From positions 1 through 21,713 of IMG/VR virus record IMGVR_UViG_3300012954_000106: 21,713 bases of DNA, one strand, 5' to 3'. Each line of letters begins with the position of its first letter. Position 1 is the stretch's first letter. Source of the DNA: a virus. The notes below the pieces were generated by a model. It worked only from the letters and a program-made list of their open reading frames with translations. It was not told the DNA's origin and did not search any database. Of this stretch, positions 9,094 through 15,965 are shown in pieces. The translations under genes and the position numbers were made by a program.

Positions 9094-9209
9094 TTGTCGC
9101 TGTCCTTACGGACTCTATTGAGGTATTTATCACTTTTTGGGTCGGTTATTAACACCATCCCTGATTCGATAAATTCTTTGCTTTGGTCTGGTATTGGTTG
9201 GATAGCCAT
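9060..9209 (-). CDS. Possible 49-aa protein overlapping the gp25 start
   Basis: An ORF starting MAIQPIPDQSKEFIESG and ending 34 nt inside gp25. It fills the otherwise empty space between the basic 49-aa gene and gp25, and its first 40 residues have an ordinary protein-like composition. Against it: no Shine-Dalgarno before the ATG, a long overlap, and the GATAAATA octamer lies in its codons (Asp-Lys-Tyr). I do not recognise it. It could equally be a non-coding leader carrying a late promoter. Confidence 0.3.
   Translation of the reverse strand: MAIQPIPDQSKEFIESGMVLITDPKSDKYLNRVRKDSDKCRTNSDRKNM
9124..9131 (-). promoter_or_regulatory. Candidate late promoter (GATAAATA) ahead of gp25
   Basis: GATAAATA on the minus strand, about 31 nt before the gp25 ATG and thus placed for a short late leader. 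It matches the T4-like late consensus TATAAATA in seven of eight positions and is identical to the octamer before the giant gene. Confidence 0.45.
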
Positions 9210-9243
9210 AATCGTGATAGTTATCGATAGTTATTTAGTAGGG

Positions 9244-9393
9244 TCAACGTCCTTGTCCACGATAACGCTTCTTCTTACCATTCCTTGACGTTGCACTATA
9301 TTTAGTATTTTTGCTGGACCCTTGACTTGTAACCTTTGGTTTTCCTGGCATCCAGCTCTCACCAGAAATGCCCACCTTTGCCTTAACTGCCAT
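9244..9393 (-). CDS. Small basic protein between PAAR and gp25 genes (49 aa)
   Basis: MAVKAKVGISGESWMPGK..., ending in a strongly basic tail NGKKKRYRGQGR. It starts 19 nt after the PAAR stop, so it belongs to the same transcript. The Lys/Arg/Gly/Ser-rich, probably disordered tail could bind nucleic acid or an acidic structural partner, but nothing in the sequence proves this. I recall similar small proteins beside the baseplate genes of T4-like cyanophages. No cysteines or membrane segment are present. Its role is unknown. Confidence 0.65.
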   Translation of the reverse strand: MAVKAKVGISGESWMPGKPKVTSQGSSKNTKYSATSRNGKKKRYRGQGR

Positions 9394-9412
9394 TAGTCTT
9401 GATTAAACGACT

Positions 9413-9946
9413 CTAGGATGCTAGCACAGTTGGGTGCCCATGTGCAACCACTGACGAGCATGGTAACGAAAATCCAGGAAACCCGACTCCAAGAGGGTCA
9501 AGGATACGTGCTATAGGACGCTTACATGCAAAGACCGTCAGAGAGGTCGCCATACAGACCCTGGTGTGCCCTACACCGCCGTTGTCCTCTATTGTTAGGT
9601 TAGAGCAGGGGACCGCTGTTGGAATGGCACACATGCTCTTTCCACAGGGGCATATATGAATCACGGTATTTGTGCATGTCGAGATATGGAAAGTAAATGT
9701 ATCACCCAATACCATGACAGGTATCCTATTTACCTGCACCATTGCTCTGTCTAAGGTGAGACCAAAGGTGGGAATCAAAGGAGTAGGTGGCCACCAGCAA
9801 GTAAAATTCTTAATTAGGATTGGATATGGTATAGGTGGTGTGCCACATGCCTGTACAGAGTGAATCGTGGACGGTAAACACAGTCCATGACCACTATCGG
9901 GTAGTCCACTTAGTGATGTTACTGGTTTTAGGAAACCAAATGCCAT
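9413..9946 (-). CDS. PAAR-like, cysteine-rich tail-tip protein
   Basis: 177 aa. PAAR proteins cap the central spike of contractile tails and carry a metal-bound point; T4 gp5.4 is the reference. Seen here: a VNRIPVMVLGDTFTFH segment, matching the VNGxPxARxGD-type PAAR core, and a closing HGHPTVLAS resembling the GSPTVxVN end of the fold. Eleven cysteines are scattered along the chain, many beside His, consistent with metal binding or disulfides. The ATG overlaps the TAA of the 1298-aa gene by one base (TAATG), so the two are translationally coupled, and a GAGGG lies upstream. The PAAR call is by motif, not alignment. Confidence 0.75.
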   Translation of the reverse strand: MAFGFLKPVTSLSGLPDSGHGLCLPSTIHSVQACGTPPIPYPILIKNFTCWWPPTPLIPTFGLTLDRAMVQVNRIPVMVLGDTFTFHISTCTNTVIHICPCGKSMCAIPTAVPCSNLTIEDNGGVGHTRVCMATSLTVFACKRPIARILDPLGVGFPGFSLPCSSVVAHGHPTVLAS

Positions 9947-12900
9947 TAAATGCCCTCGTTAACCACTCTACCGACCTGATAAGGACGACCAACAATCAAT
10001 TCTTCACTACATTCGTCGAAGAATGGGTTACCCGTGTTATCCAACGCCCTACTTAGAGCAATTGTACTGCCTGTCAACCAATTTCTAACAGTCATCTTGC
10101 CATCATACGGTCCCATACGCATATTTAACGACCCACTGTCTATTCTTTGCGGTTGAATTGCGATAGAACAGTCATTTACAAAGGTAAGTGCGCGAGCAGG
10201 TGGTCCACCAAACCCAAAAAATGTATATCCGCCTATAGATGAAGGTGCACAAGAACTACACCACGGGTTTGTTACGGGTGTACCCGTTGTTGTTGACGTT
10301 GTTCCGTCTCCATTATCCACAACATACGTTGGAGTGGACGTAATTTCCCACCAACGGGACCCTTGAATACCATTTCCGTTGGAATCGTATCCACAATACA
10401 CTTGTAGCGGACCATTTGCCCCAACATAACTATCCCAACACTCATGTTTAGGGTAATTTCCGTTACTAGGACAGTCAACACTAACGTAATAGTATGAAAT
10501 TGATGGTGATGTGTTGGTTTGTGAGGAAGGAGGCACGTAATCCTCGTCACCTACATTACCTTGACCAGGAATTGTGGTTTGCCATTGCCAATATCCGCTT
10601 CCAGAAGACGGTGAGCTACCTGATGCGTTAGTTATATTGTCTCCCATCCACAATTTCAACTGGTCAACCTCAGTTAGACCGCTAGTTGTGTTGTAGTCAT
10701 AGGTATTTTCGTCTCCACCCACAGGAATAAAGATAATATTGTTGCTATTACCAGGGTCACGGAAGCATCTACCGTTTACACTACCGTCATTACAGTCCCA
10801 AACACGATTATCACCGCTTCCACTAGGGTCAGGGACCTTTCTTGCACGTGCTAATTCTGGTTTCGGGTGTTTTTTGAGGAATCTCATGAATTCATCACCA
10901 TTAGTCCCAATGGTTTTACCCTTAACTTCTAGGGAAACACGGAAAGATGCCTCTTGTTGGTCAGATGCACAGTATTTGAAGGGCAACCAACCGAATGCTT
11001 TGTCATTATTCTTGAGTAACTTCTCACCTTTTCGCGCTTTTGGTTTGACATTAGGTAAATCTTCCCCAATACCTGACGCATCTAGGTAAGGACATGGCAT
11101 ATCAAACCACCTAGAGATGTTATACAACTTAGGTTGACCCGTAGTAATGCAGTTTTCTCTACCAAATGCACCGTAAACGTGTGAAATGTTGGAGTTAAAC
11201 TGGTCAACCTGTTGCACAGCACCGTAAACTTGGGGCATAACGTCCTTATTAAAGACGGAAGCACCCTCAGAATACTTAACTATCTCCTCAAATTGCTCAT
11301 CACCAGGCATTGCTGCCTCAATATTGCCCTTTGCATCGATATTAATACACGCAGAAGGTAGATTAAAGCAGTGTTTTGTCCTTTCTTCCTTACTTTCTTC
11401 CGCAATTCTGATGTAAGAGTCAGGAATATCTACATTTAGTCCGTCACTAATGAAACCAAATGAGGAATCTACGAAGTTTTGGTTACTTCCTTCATCAGTA
11501 TCCTGCAGAGATTCAATACCAGTCCCCGTAAATCCCTGTGCCATAGCAGATCCCATGTCTGCAAAATTCAAATCCTTCTTACCAATGCCGTCAGTAACCT
11601 TACCAAACACATTATTTGCGTTATCTATAGGTGGAGAAGTGAATTCAAAGTACTCAGGGTCCGCAACAAACACGTTTGGCTCGTCAGAAGGGTTGTATCC
11701 ATCCCCTCCATCGATAAGTCTTACCGCTTCGATACCACCTTGAGCACTCAATTTAGTAATTTCTACCGTTGCTTCCTTATAAATCTGCAACTCTTTGTCT
11801 TTTGACTTCGCTTTATTGCCTTTATGGACCACATCAAACATACCATAGTTGTTTTCCACGTGTCTCATGAAAGTCCCACGGGGTCCTGGCTCGGGAATTG
11901 CCTTCTCCCAGTCAGGATTTTGCTTAATTTGGTGCTTCTTAGTGTGCTTAGTAGTGTCAGTAGCAGAGAAATCCTCTAACACTCGCGGATTAATCACCTT
12001 AATGATGGGATTTTTGTATCCTGAGCCACTATTAATAATCTTAAGACTCTTAACCTTACCCTTCTTATTGATTTTTGCCCTGATAACTGCCTCATCAAGA
12101 GTCCTATGTGGGATAAGTGAGCGTGGGTCTATCTCTACTTTGTAAAAACTAATCTTTTTAGGGAATTCATACACTCCACAGAAGGCAGCTCTGTTAGCAA
12201 TACCTCTTCCAGCAAGCACAATAGCACCTGCACCCGTCTCAGAAGTGATAGATTGGTTAGAAGTGAAGTCATTTCCGTCACCTACCAGCTCAATCATGCC
12301 ACACTTGAGCTCATCACCGAAGTAATACACGGTTTGAATGTCCCAACCATTCAGTTTTTGTCCTCTAGAGAAACTATTTCCATTATTAGTAGTGTATCTG
12401 AAGAGGATTCTCTTTGCTCTAGTGTCAATTTCATAGAAACATGCGTTAGCATCCTCCTGTCCATCGTTAATTTTTAACTGTGTAGCGGTAGTTTCCCATG
12501 CTGAGTCCTTAATCTCATAGAAGTGAGAGTGGAAACTAAGACCTGGCGTGCAAGTAGGCTCACCTTCCTCGTCTTCACCGTTAGGACAACACGGTATATC
12601 ATTCAAAACATACTGACAAGAGAAGATAGGACCATTCCAAGGTAGTGAAGTATCATACAAATAATAAATGAATTGTGTATCGTATGAATCTTCAAACCCT
12701 AGGTAGCGTGGCACTGATGCTTTGGTCGCACCAGACAATCCATAAAACCATTCAAAGTGTGCTTCATTATTAGTAATCTCTACACCGTCCGTGCCGTTAC
12801 CCCAACCAGCTAGACCTGGTGTGGCAGGGTCAGGACCATTCACATCACCATAACTGGTAGGGTTAAACATCCTGTAGTTACGGTAACTGAAGGAAGTGCT

Positions 12901-13842
12901 ATTACCAGAATACCTTCCACTACCAGTATTGTTATCATCATATGCATACCAGTCAGACTTATCTACACAATGACCAGTAGGACCAATCTCACTACCATCT
13001 ATAATTTCTTCTACAGGAGACTGTGGACTAGGTTTAGTAAAAACATATCCTAGAATACCCTGATACACCCACGTGCCGTCTCCGTCGTGCCTAGAGGCAA
13101 TAGGACCGCCAGTGATATTGATTTCATTGTATGGGTCAATAGTATAAAGGTCATCTACCTCAGACCCTGAATCCTCATTACCTGTCCTCCTTCTAAAGTG
13201 ATACAGAGGCATGATAGGGTCATCAGTTTCTTGATATGCTGCAGCAGCACCTGATGATGTGAAAATATAACCTAACGTCTTAATATACTTGTATTTGTTT
13301 CTTCCGCTTCCTACAGTGCTGTTATTACCAGTGGGGTTACCACCTGCAGTCAACTGTGTATTATCGGGCCAATAAGAATAGAATTTTTTCAGTGGTGATG
13401 ACCCACTTACACTTCTGTCCATCACATAGAATACAGGCACACCTTTACGTGGCTCCTTGTTGTATCCTTTAATTACATCTTCCCATCTCTCATTCTCTGC
13501 ACCTGTGTCTTCTTTCTGTAACTCAGGTTCATTACTATAAGAGTGGTCATTCTTTGCCCCTCTAAAGAATCTGTATATTGGTGTCCTTACCTTATCACAT
13601 GTATTACCACAGTTACTTGTACGCTCTCTACCAAGGTAATGTACAATGTCAGTGCCTAGTGGTCTACTACCTGGTCCATTACCATCGAACGTAATGATAT
13701 AGTCCGTCCCTGTGCCAGGGTCAGGATACTTAGAGTGTGAACGATACTTACCACTAGCAGGACGCTTAAACGGTTTGTCATAAGCAGCACCACTAATGGG
13801 GTTAGGAAAACTTCTCCCAGTCTCCAGTATCTTGACCGCCAT
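9946..13842 (-). CDS. Large cysteine-rich virion structural protein with DUF5648-like repeats (1298 aa)
   Basis: 1298 aa, coupled to the PAAR gene, so a tail-tip or baseplate protein by context. The N-terminal third has repeats such as TPIYRFFRGAKNDHSYS (about 87-103) and MPLYHFRRR...LYTIDP (about 211-237), each followed by a GYxF strand (LGYIFT, LGYVFT). This is the pattern of DUF5648-type carbohydrate-associated modules (xYRFYxxxxxDHFYT). Two GSGY-type units (near 601 and 716) resemble the repeats of the giant protein. It contains roughly 25 cysteines. The C-terminal third is rich in Gly, Ser and Asn. The ATG at 13842 follows the upstream stop by 4 nt. No enzymatic motif was found; host-surface binding is an inference. 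Confidence 0.85.
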   Translation of the reverse strand: MAVKILETGRSFPNPISGAAYDKPFKRPASGKYRSHSKYPDPGTGTDYIITFDGNGPGSRPLGTDIVHYLGRERTSNCGNTCDKVRTPIYRFFRGAKNDHSYSNEPELQKEDTGAENERWEDVIKGYNKEPRKGVPVFYVMDRSVSGSSPLKKFYSYWPDNTQLTAGGNPTGNNSTVGSGRNKYKYIKTLGYIFTSSGAAAAYQETDDPIMPLYHFRRRTGNEDSGSEVDDLYTIDPYNEINITGGPIASRHDGDGTWVYQGILGYVFTKPSPQSPVEEIIDGSEIGPTGHCVDKSDWYAYDDNNTGSGRYSGNSTSFSYRNYRMFNPTSYGDVNGPDPATPGLAGWGNGTDGVEITNNEAHFEWFYGLSGATKASVPRYLGFEDSYDTQFIYYLYDTSLPWNGPIFSCQYVLNDIPCCPNGEDEEGEPTCTPGLSFHSHFYEIKDSAWETTATQLKINDGQEDANACFYEIDTRAKRILFRYTTNNGNSFSRGQKLNGWDIQTVYYFGDELKCGMIELVGDGNDFTSNQSITSETGAGAIVLAGRGIANRAAFCGVYEFPKKISFYKVEIDPRSLIPHRTLDEAVIRAKINKKGKVKSLKIINSGSGYKNPIIKVINPRVLEDFSATDTTKHTKKHQIKQNPDWEKAIPEPGPRGTFMRHVENNYGMFDVVHKGNKAKSKDKELQIYKEATVEITKLSAQGGIEAVRLIDGGDGYNPSDEPNVFVADPEYFEFTSPPIDNANNVFGKVTDGIGKKDLNFADMGSAMAQGFTGTGIESLQDTDEGSNQNFVDSSFGFISDGLNVDIPDSYIRIAEESKEERTKHCFNLPSACINIDAKGNIEAAMPGDEQFEEIVKYSEGASVFNKDVMPQVYGAVQQVDQFNSNISHVYGAFGRENCITTGQPKLYNISRWFDMPCPYLDASGIGEDLPNVKPKARKGEKLLKNNDKAFGWLPFKYCASDQQEASFRVSLEVKGKTIGTNGDEFMRFLKKHPKPELARARKVPDPSGSGDNRVWDCNDGSVNGRCFRDPGNSNNIIFIPVGGDENTYDYNTTSGLTEVDQLKLWMGDNITNASGSSPSSGSGYWQWQTTIPGQGNVGDEDYVPPSSQTNTSPSISYYYVSVDCPSNGNYPKHECWDSYVGANGPLQVYCGYDSNGNGIQGSRWWEITSTPTYVVDNGDGTTSTTTGTPVTNPWCSSCAPSSIGGYTFFGFGGPPARALTFVNDCSIAIQPQRIDSGSLNMRMGPYDGKMTVRNWLTGSTIALSRALDNTGNPFFDECSEELIVGRPYQVGRVVNEGI

Positions 13843-13846
13843 TACA

Positions 13847-14101
13847 TTATTTTAACTTCTCAAGTTTATTTAGTCGCGAATACAGATCGTCAAACAATTG
13901 GACGAGGTTTAGATATTCCTCTTCACCTTGTGGTTTATACTTCATCATATCGGCACCTGGTTTAGGCATCTTACCTAACGCTACCTCTAGGTTAGTAATA
14001 CGCTGCGCTAGATTCTTTAACCCTTCACTGAGTTGCTGGAGAGACCAAGCAACCATTTCTGATTCACTCTTAAATTCAGGGACGCCGTTTTTTTCTTGCA
14101 T
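13847..14101 (-). CDS. Small coiled-coil protein (84 aa)
   Basis: MQEKNGVPEFKSESEMVAWSL... A helical stretch (about 19-46, with heptad-like LSEGLKNLAQRITNLEVAL) is followed by a Pro/Gly-rich turn (KMPKPGADMMKYKPQG) and a second amphipathic helix (LVQLFDDLYSRLNKLEKL), so an antiparallel helical hairpin or trimeric coiled coil is likely. It lies between the AbrB-like gene and the 1298-aa gene, with 4 nt before the latter. GGAG is present upstream but is rather distant. Function unknown; a small assembly or connector component is plausible. Confidence 0.8.
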   Translation of the reverse strand: MQEKNGVPEFKSESEMVAWSLQQLSEGLKNLAQRITNLEVALGKMPKPGADMMKYKPQGEEEYLNLVQLFDDLYSRLNKLEKLK

Positions 14102-14113
14102 TCGCGATTTTTT

Positions 14114-14281
14114 TCACTCCTCAATAATTTTAGTTAGAATTATAGACCCATCGGTCTCCTCAGTGTATTCTAACACATCACCAGGTTGCCACCCAGTCTC
14201 TGCTAGTAATTCCTCAGGTAGTGTAACGAAACTATCGCCAGTATGCTCGTCTTCTTCTACTTCAAGGATGTATCTCTTCAT
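14114..14281 (-). CDS. AbrB/MazE-like small protein (55 aa)
   Basis: MKRYILEVEEDEHTGDSFVTLPEELLAETGWQPGD... This is the swapped-hairpin (SpoVT-AbrB/MazE) pattern: beta-strand, LPEELLxxxGWxxGD turn, acidic beta-hairpin, ILTK end. Full-length members of this group are DNA-binding antitoxins or transition regulators. Many marine T4-like phages carry such a short orphan, so antitoxin function cannot be assumed, and no toxin gene lies beside it. Upstream is AAAGGT directly before the ATG and an AAAGGAC a little further. It lies 22 nt after the NlpC/P60 gene. Confidence 0.8.
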   Translation of the reverse strand: MKRYILEVEEDEHTGDSFVTLPEELLAETGWQPGDVLEYTEETDGSIILTKIIEE

Positions 14282-14303
14282 ACCTTTAATGTCCTTTTAC
14301 ACC

Positions 14304-14783
14304 TTATGTAGTATTCCCACGAATTGCACCTACACACGCTGCCTGATATATCTTGACTCCATCCTCATATAAGTCCTCTACATCAGACAATCCACCATAA
14401 GGATGATGAAGCATATATCCATCACCAAGATAAACCCCACCATGATTAGGTGCTCTTCCAGTCGGTGCTGAGTAACCTCCTCCCAACGGTGTGGTGTATA
14501 GTCTAAACAACAGGATGTCATTCTCTAACATCTCTGAGAAGTCTACCTCTCCTCCCCAATCCTTCTTGTATACCCAGTAACCCTCTTCTTCTGCAATCGC
14601 ATCATCTGTGAAAGCATACACTTTACGAGCGTTGAAATCAATCAACTCTCTATTTAATTCTTTGCGATAATATTTGCGGATTATCTCGTAACAACCAAAG
14701 AGTCTATTACCTGTCCATTTATGCCCTAGGAGGTCACTGTAACGGTCTCTGAGGGCGAGTAGTTTGCTTTCGCGAGGATGCAT
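14304..14783 (-). CDS. NlpC/P60-family peptidase, tail-associated
   Basis: 159 aa. NlpC/P60 enzymes are papain-like cysteine peptidases that cut peptidoglycan stem peptides; in phage tails they occur as the lambda K-like protein or as spike-linked hydrolases. The expected catalytic residues are visible: Cys31 in GNRLFGCYEIIRKYY, His114 in NHGGVYLGDGYML and a third polar residue at His126 in LHHP. The length equals a bare catalytic domain. As first gene of the structural group it probably helps local cell-wall penetration. No signal peptide. The start at 14783 has no Shine-Dalgarno, and no alternative start exists before the catalytic Cys. Confidence 0.85.
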   Translation of the reverse strand: MHPRESKLLALRDRYSDLLGHKWTGNRLFGCYEIIRKYYRKELNRELIDFNARKVYAFTDDAIAEEEGYWVYKKDWGGEVDFSEMLENDILLFRLYTTPLGGGYSAPTGRAPNHGGVYLGDGYMLHHPYGGLSDVEDLYEDGVKIYQAACVGAIRGNTT

Positions 14784-14931
14784 GTCTGAAAATGTTTTTA
14801 AGAAGAATCCTGAGGGTTTCTGCGAGACTTATTGCAATATATTTTATTTGCTCCCACAGAGGTGTCTCAACCCTAGGAGGGTTTTTTATATCAGGAAAAT
14901 TTTTCTCTGTGAGGGGGACCCGTAGTTTCAT
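14734..14931 (-). CDS. Possible 65-aa protein overlapping the NlpC/P60 start
   Basis: MKLRVPLTEKNFPDIKNPP..., with an amphipathic helix around 28-48 (IKYIAISLAETLRILLKNIF) and a basic tail. Its ATG overlaps the stop of a 40-codon ORF by ATGA, in keeping with the local gene style. Against it: 50 nt of overlap with the NlpC/P60 gene, no Shine-Dalgarno, and a plus-strand hairpin with a T-run within it. Not recognised. Confidence 0.4.
   Translation of the reverse strand: MKLRVPLTEKNFPDIKNPPRVETPLWEQIKYIAISLAETLRILLKNIFRHASSRKQTTRPQRPLQ
14869..14887 (+). terminator. Terminator-like hairpin facing the plus strand
   Basis: AACCCT-AGG-AGGGTT followed by four more T on the plus strand. As a rho-independent terminator it would stop plus-strand transcription, although no plus-strand gene is supported. 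On the minus strand the hairpin is not followed by a T-run. The short stem makes this weak. Confidence 0.3.
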
Positions 14932-15050
14932 TCGATTAATATATCGAGGTCGCTGTGATACTTTTGTAGGTTAGGGTAGTAAGCGTTTTTAATATACCGC
15001 CCAAGGCGGGATACACATAGGGACAGAAATAACTGTCCCATGACTGTCAT
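14928..15050 (-). CDS. Possible 40-aa protein, or non-coding hairpin region
   Basis: MTVMGQLFLSLCVSRLGRYIKN..., starting immediately after the TAA of the 58-aa gene and ending ATGA into the next ORF. The spacing favours a gene. However, two strong hairpins (14997-15009 and 15020-15039) and a palindrome at the ATG lie in its codons, which fits a structured 3' end better. Weak call, not recognised. Confidence 0.3.
   Translation of the reverse strand: MTVMGQLFLSLCVSRLGRYIKNAYYPNLQKYHSDLDILIE
14997..15050 (-). other. Cluster of three inverted repeats after the 58-aa gene
   Basis: Directly after the TAA, the minus strand reads ATGACAGTCAT (palindrome), then GGGACAG-TTATTT-CTGTCCC (7-bp stem, 6-nt loop), then CCGCC-TTG-GGCGG followed by TATATT and an A-rich run. 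The last stem could end transcription, but lacks a proper T-run. It may mark the boundary between the early accessory genes and the late structural genes. Confidence 0.6.
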
Positions 15051-15227
15051 TTAATCACTGCTATACTGCCTTGCGTCAGTTAGTGCTTGCTGCTGTGATT
15101 TGAATGGTCCATACTTAGGACAGTCTGGATAATCGTATGCCCAGAAGAATTTGCGATTACGCTCCCAGATCTTTACATTTACTGGGGGTGCGGTTGTTAA
15201 CGTTGTTGCCATAGTGGGGGATGTCAT
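15051..15227 (-). CDS. Hypothetical 58-aa protein, last gene of a three-gene early unit
   Basis: MTSPTMATTLTTAPPVNVKIWERNRKFFWAYDYPDC... A Thr-rich start, then a compact aromatic core (VKIWERNRKFFWAYD, PKYGPFKSQQQALTDAR). Its ATG overlaps the TGA of the preceding 43-aa gene (ATGA), so translation is probably coupled. An internal ATG at 15212 would give 53 aa and also keeps the core. The pattern of two beta-strands and a helix is seen in other small cyanophage proteins, but I cannot name a function. Confidence 0.7.
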   Translation of the reverse strand: MTSPTMATTLTTAPPVNVKIWERNRKFFWAYDYPDCPKYGPFKSQQQALTDARQYSSD

Positions 15228-15355
15228 TTAAGAGTGGTGCGGATGGTGTCATCGTAATTCTCTTTATATGCCTGCTCGTCTTCACTCAGTAGACTGTCGA
15301 TCCAGTCCTCGTTGATTACATCACCGTGTGTGGGATTGTAGTCAAATTCATTCAT
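15224..15355 (-). CDS. Hypothetical acidic 43-aa protein
   Basis: MNEFDYNPTHGDVINEDWIDSLLSEDEQAYKE... Very acidic, with one likely helix. The frame is open further upstream to 15490 (88 codons), but that extension lies inside the 54-aa gene, and the ATG at 15355 gives an 8-nt ATGAATGA overlap with that gene's stop, so I place the start here. It in turn overlaps the 58-aa gene by ATGA. It is the acidic partner of a basic upstream product, so the two could interact; that is inference. Confidence 0.7.
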   Translation of the reverse strand: MNEFDYNPTHGDVINEDWIDSLLSEDEQAYKENYDDTIRTTLK

Positions 15356-15512
15356 AGTCAAGTGGGTCGAAATTGATGCGTTGATTGTTGTTGCCTGTGG
15401 AAAACTCATCACGTGAGTCTTTGTTATTTTGTTGTTGGAACTGTCGCTTCTCTCTAATAGATTTGGGTCTACGAGAGTTGTGCAAATCATTGCGTTTGTA
15501 GGTCCTTCCCAT
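15348..15512 (-). CDS. Small basic, disordered protein (54 aa), conserved cyanophage type
   Basis: MGRTYKRNDLHNSRRPKSIREKRQFQQQNNKDSRDEF... Rich in Arg, Lys, Asn and Gln with almost no hydrophobic core, so probably disordered and possibly nucleic-acid binding. I recall similar MxRTYKRND... proteins in T4-like cyanophages. It is the first gene after a canonical sigma-70 promoter (-10 at 15558-15563). An AGGAG lies in the leader but about 20 nt before the ATG. Confidence 0.72.
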   Translation of the reverse strand: MGRTYKRNDLHNSRRPKSIREKRQFQQQNNKDSRDEFSTGNNNQRINFDPLDYE

Positions 15513-15557
15513 TGTTAGTGATTACCGCAATTGTCTCCTGATTGTGTTTACTCTGTC

Positions 15558-15586
15558 ATTATAGTCGATTACTGCGATGTGGTCAA
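15558..15586 (-). promoter_or_regulatory. Canonical sigma-70 promoter for the 54/43/58-aa unit
   Basis: TTGACC, 17 nt, then a perfect TATAAT on the minus strand, followed by GACAGAGTA. This is the only promoter in the right part with both hexamers at standard spacing, as expected for early transcription by host RNA polymerase. It lacks the GTGGCACA box of the other units. Predicted start about 15551, giving a leader near 40 nt. Confidence 0.8.
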
Positions 15587-15691
15587 TAGGTGGGGGGCGA
15601 TTGTGGGCAAACTGGGACATGTGTTGACAAAAAAACTTCGTTGTGCTACGCTCTAAGGTAACTATAACTTGCTTGATATAATTCTCGCAAG

Positions 15692-15716
15692 TATATTTAT
15701 TAATGCATTTATTTAT
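15692..15716 (-). promoter_or_regulatory. Two AATAAATA late-promoter-like octamers
   Basis: The minus strand has AATAAATA twice within 25 nt, downstream of the 72-aa gene. They differ from TATAAATA by one base. If used late, they would let gp55-type polymerase read from here towards the NlpC/P60 and tail genes. The region is very AT-rich, so chance is likely. Confidence 0.25.
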
Positions 15717-15743
15717 TCCACAGATTATGCGGAAACTGTGGAA
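15716..15743 (-). terminator. Hairpin just after the 72-aa gene
   Basis: TTCCACAG, 12-nt loop, CTGTGGAA: a perfect 8-bp stem beginning 3 nt after the TGA. On the minus strand it is followed by AATAAATAAAT, not a T-run, so it may protect the 3' end or act as a weak terminator. The rest of the 15517-15746 gap holds the sigma-70 promoter, the AATAAATA octamers and a T7 run near 15630. Confidence 0.4.
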
Positions 15744-15746
15744 AAC

Positions 15747-15965
15747 TCATGCTACGTGGTCCATCTGGGTGAAATCGTTTACTACTGTCTTCCTTCCCTG
15801 TGTGTCTATTAGTATGGTCCTATTCTTGTTGGGAGTGTAACCAGTTTTGTCAGTTTGTCCGATGATGTAATTTACTAGCACTAAGTGCTCAGTTTTGTAT
15901 CCTTCTGAGTCTGTCATGATAACAACATCACCAACACCAATTTCATTTACTGAATTATATTTCAT
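15747..15965 (-). CDS. Hypothetical 72-aa protein
   Basis: MKYNSVNEIGVGDVVIMTDSEGYKTEHLVLVNYIIG... Mostly predicted beta-strand, with a VGDVVIM segment and a GRKTVV end, suggesting a small SH3-like or KOW-like barrel; that fold is a guess. The ATG overlaps the TGA of the 95-aa gene (ATGA), so the pair is one unit from the promoter at 16274-16317. No catalytic motif and no membrane segment. Confidence 0.78.
   Translation of the reverse strand: MKYNSVNEIGVGDVVIMTDSEGYKTEHLVLVNYIIGQTDKTGYTPNKNRTILIDTQGRKTVVNDFTQMDHVA

Noticed and set aside
11450-12477. Plus-strand ORFs of 74-108 codons opposite the 1298-aa gene
   Set aside because: Antisense to a well-supported structural gene, with no ribosome site or family pattern.
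14792-14974. Plus-strand ORF of 60 codons over the terminator-like hairpin
   Set aside because: The hairpin and T-run lie in its middle, there is no ribosome site, and the composition is unusual.
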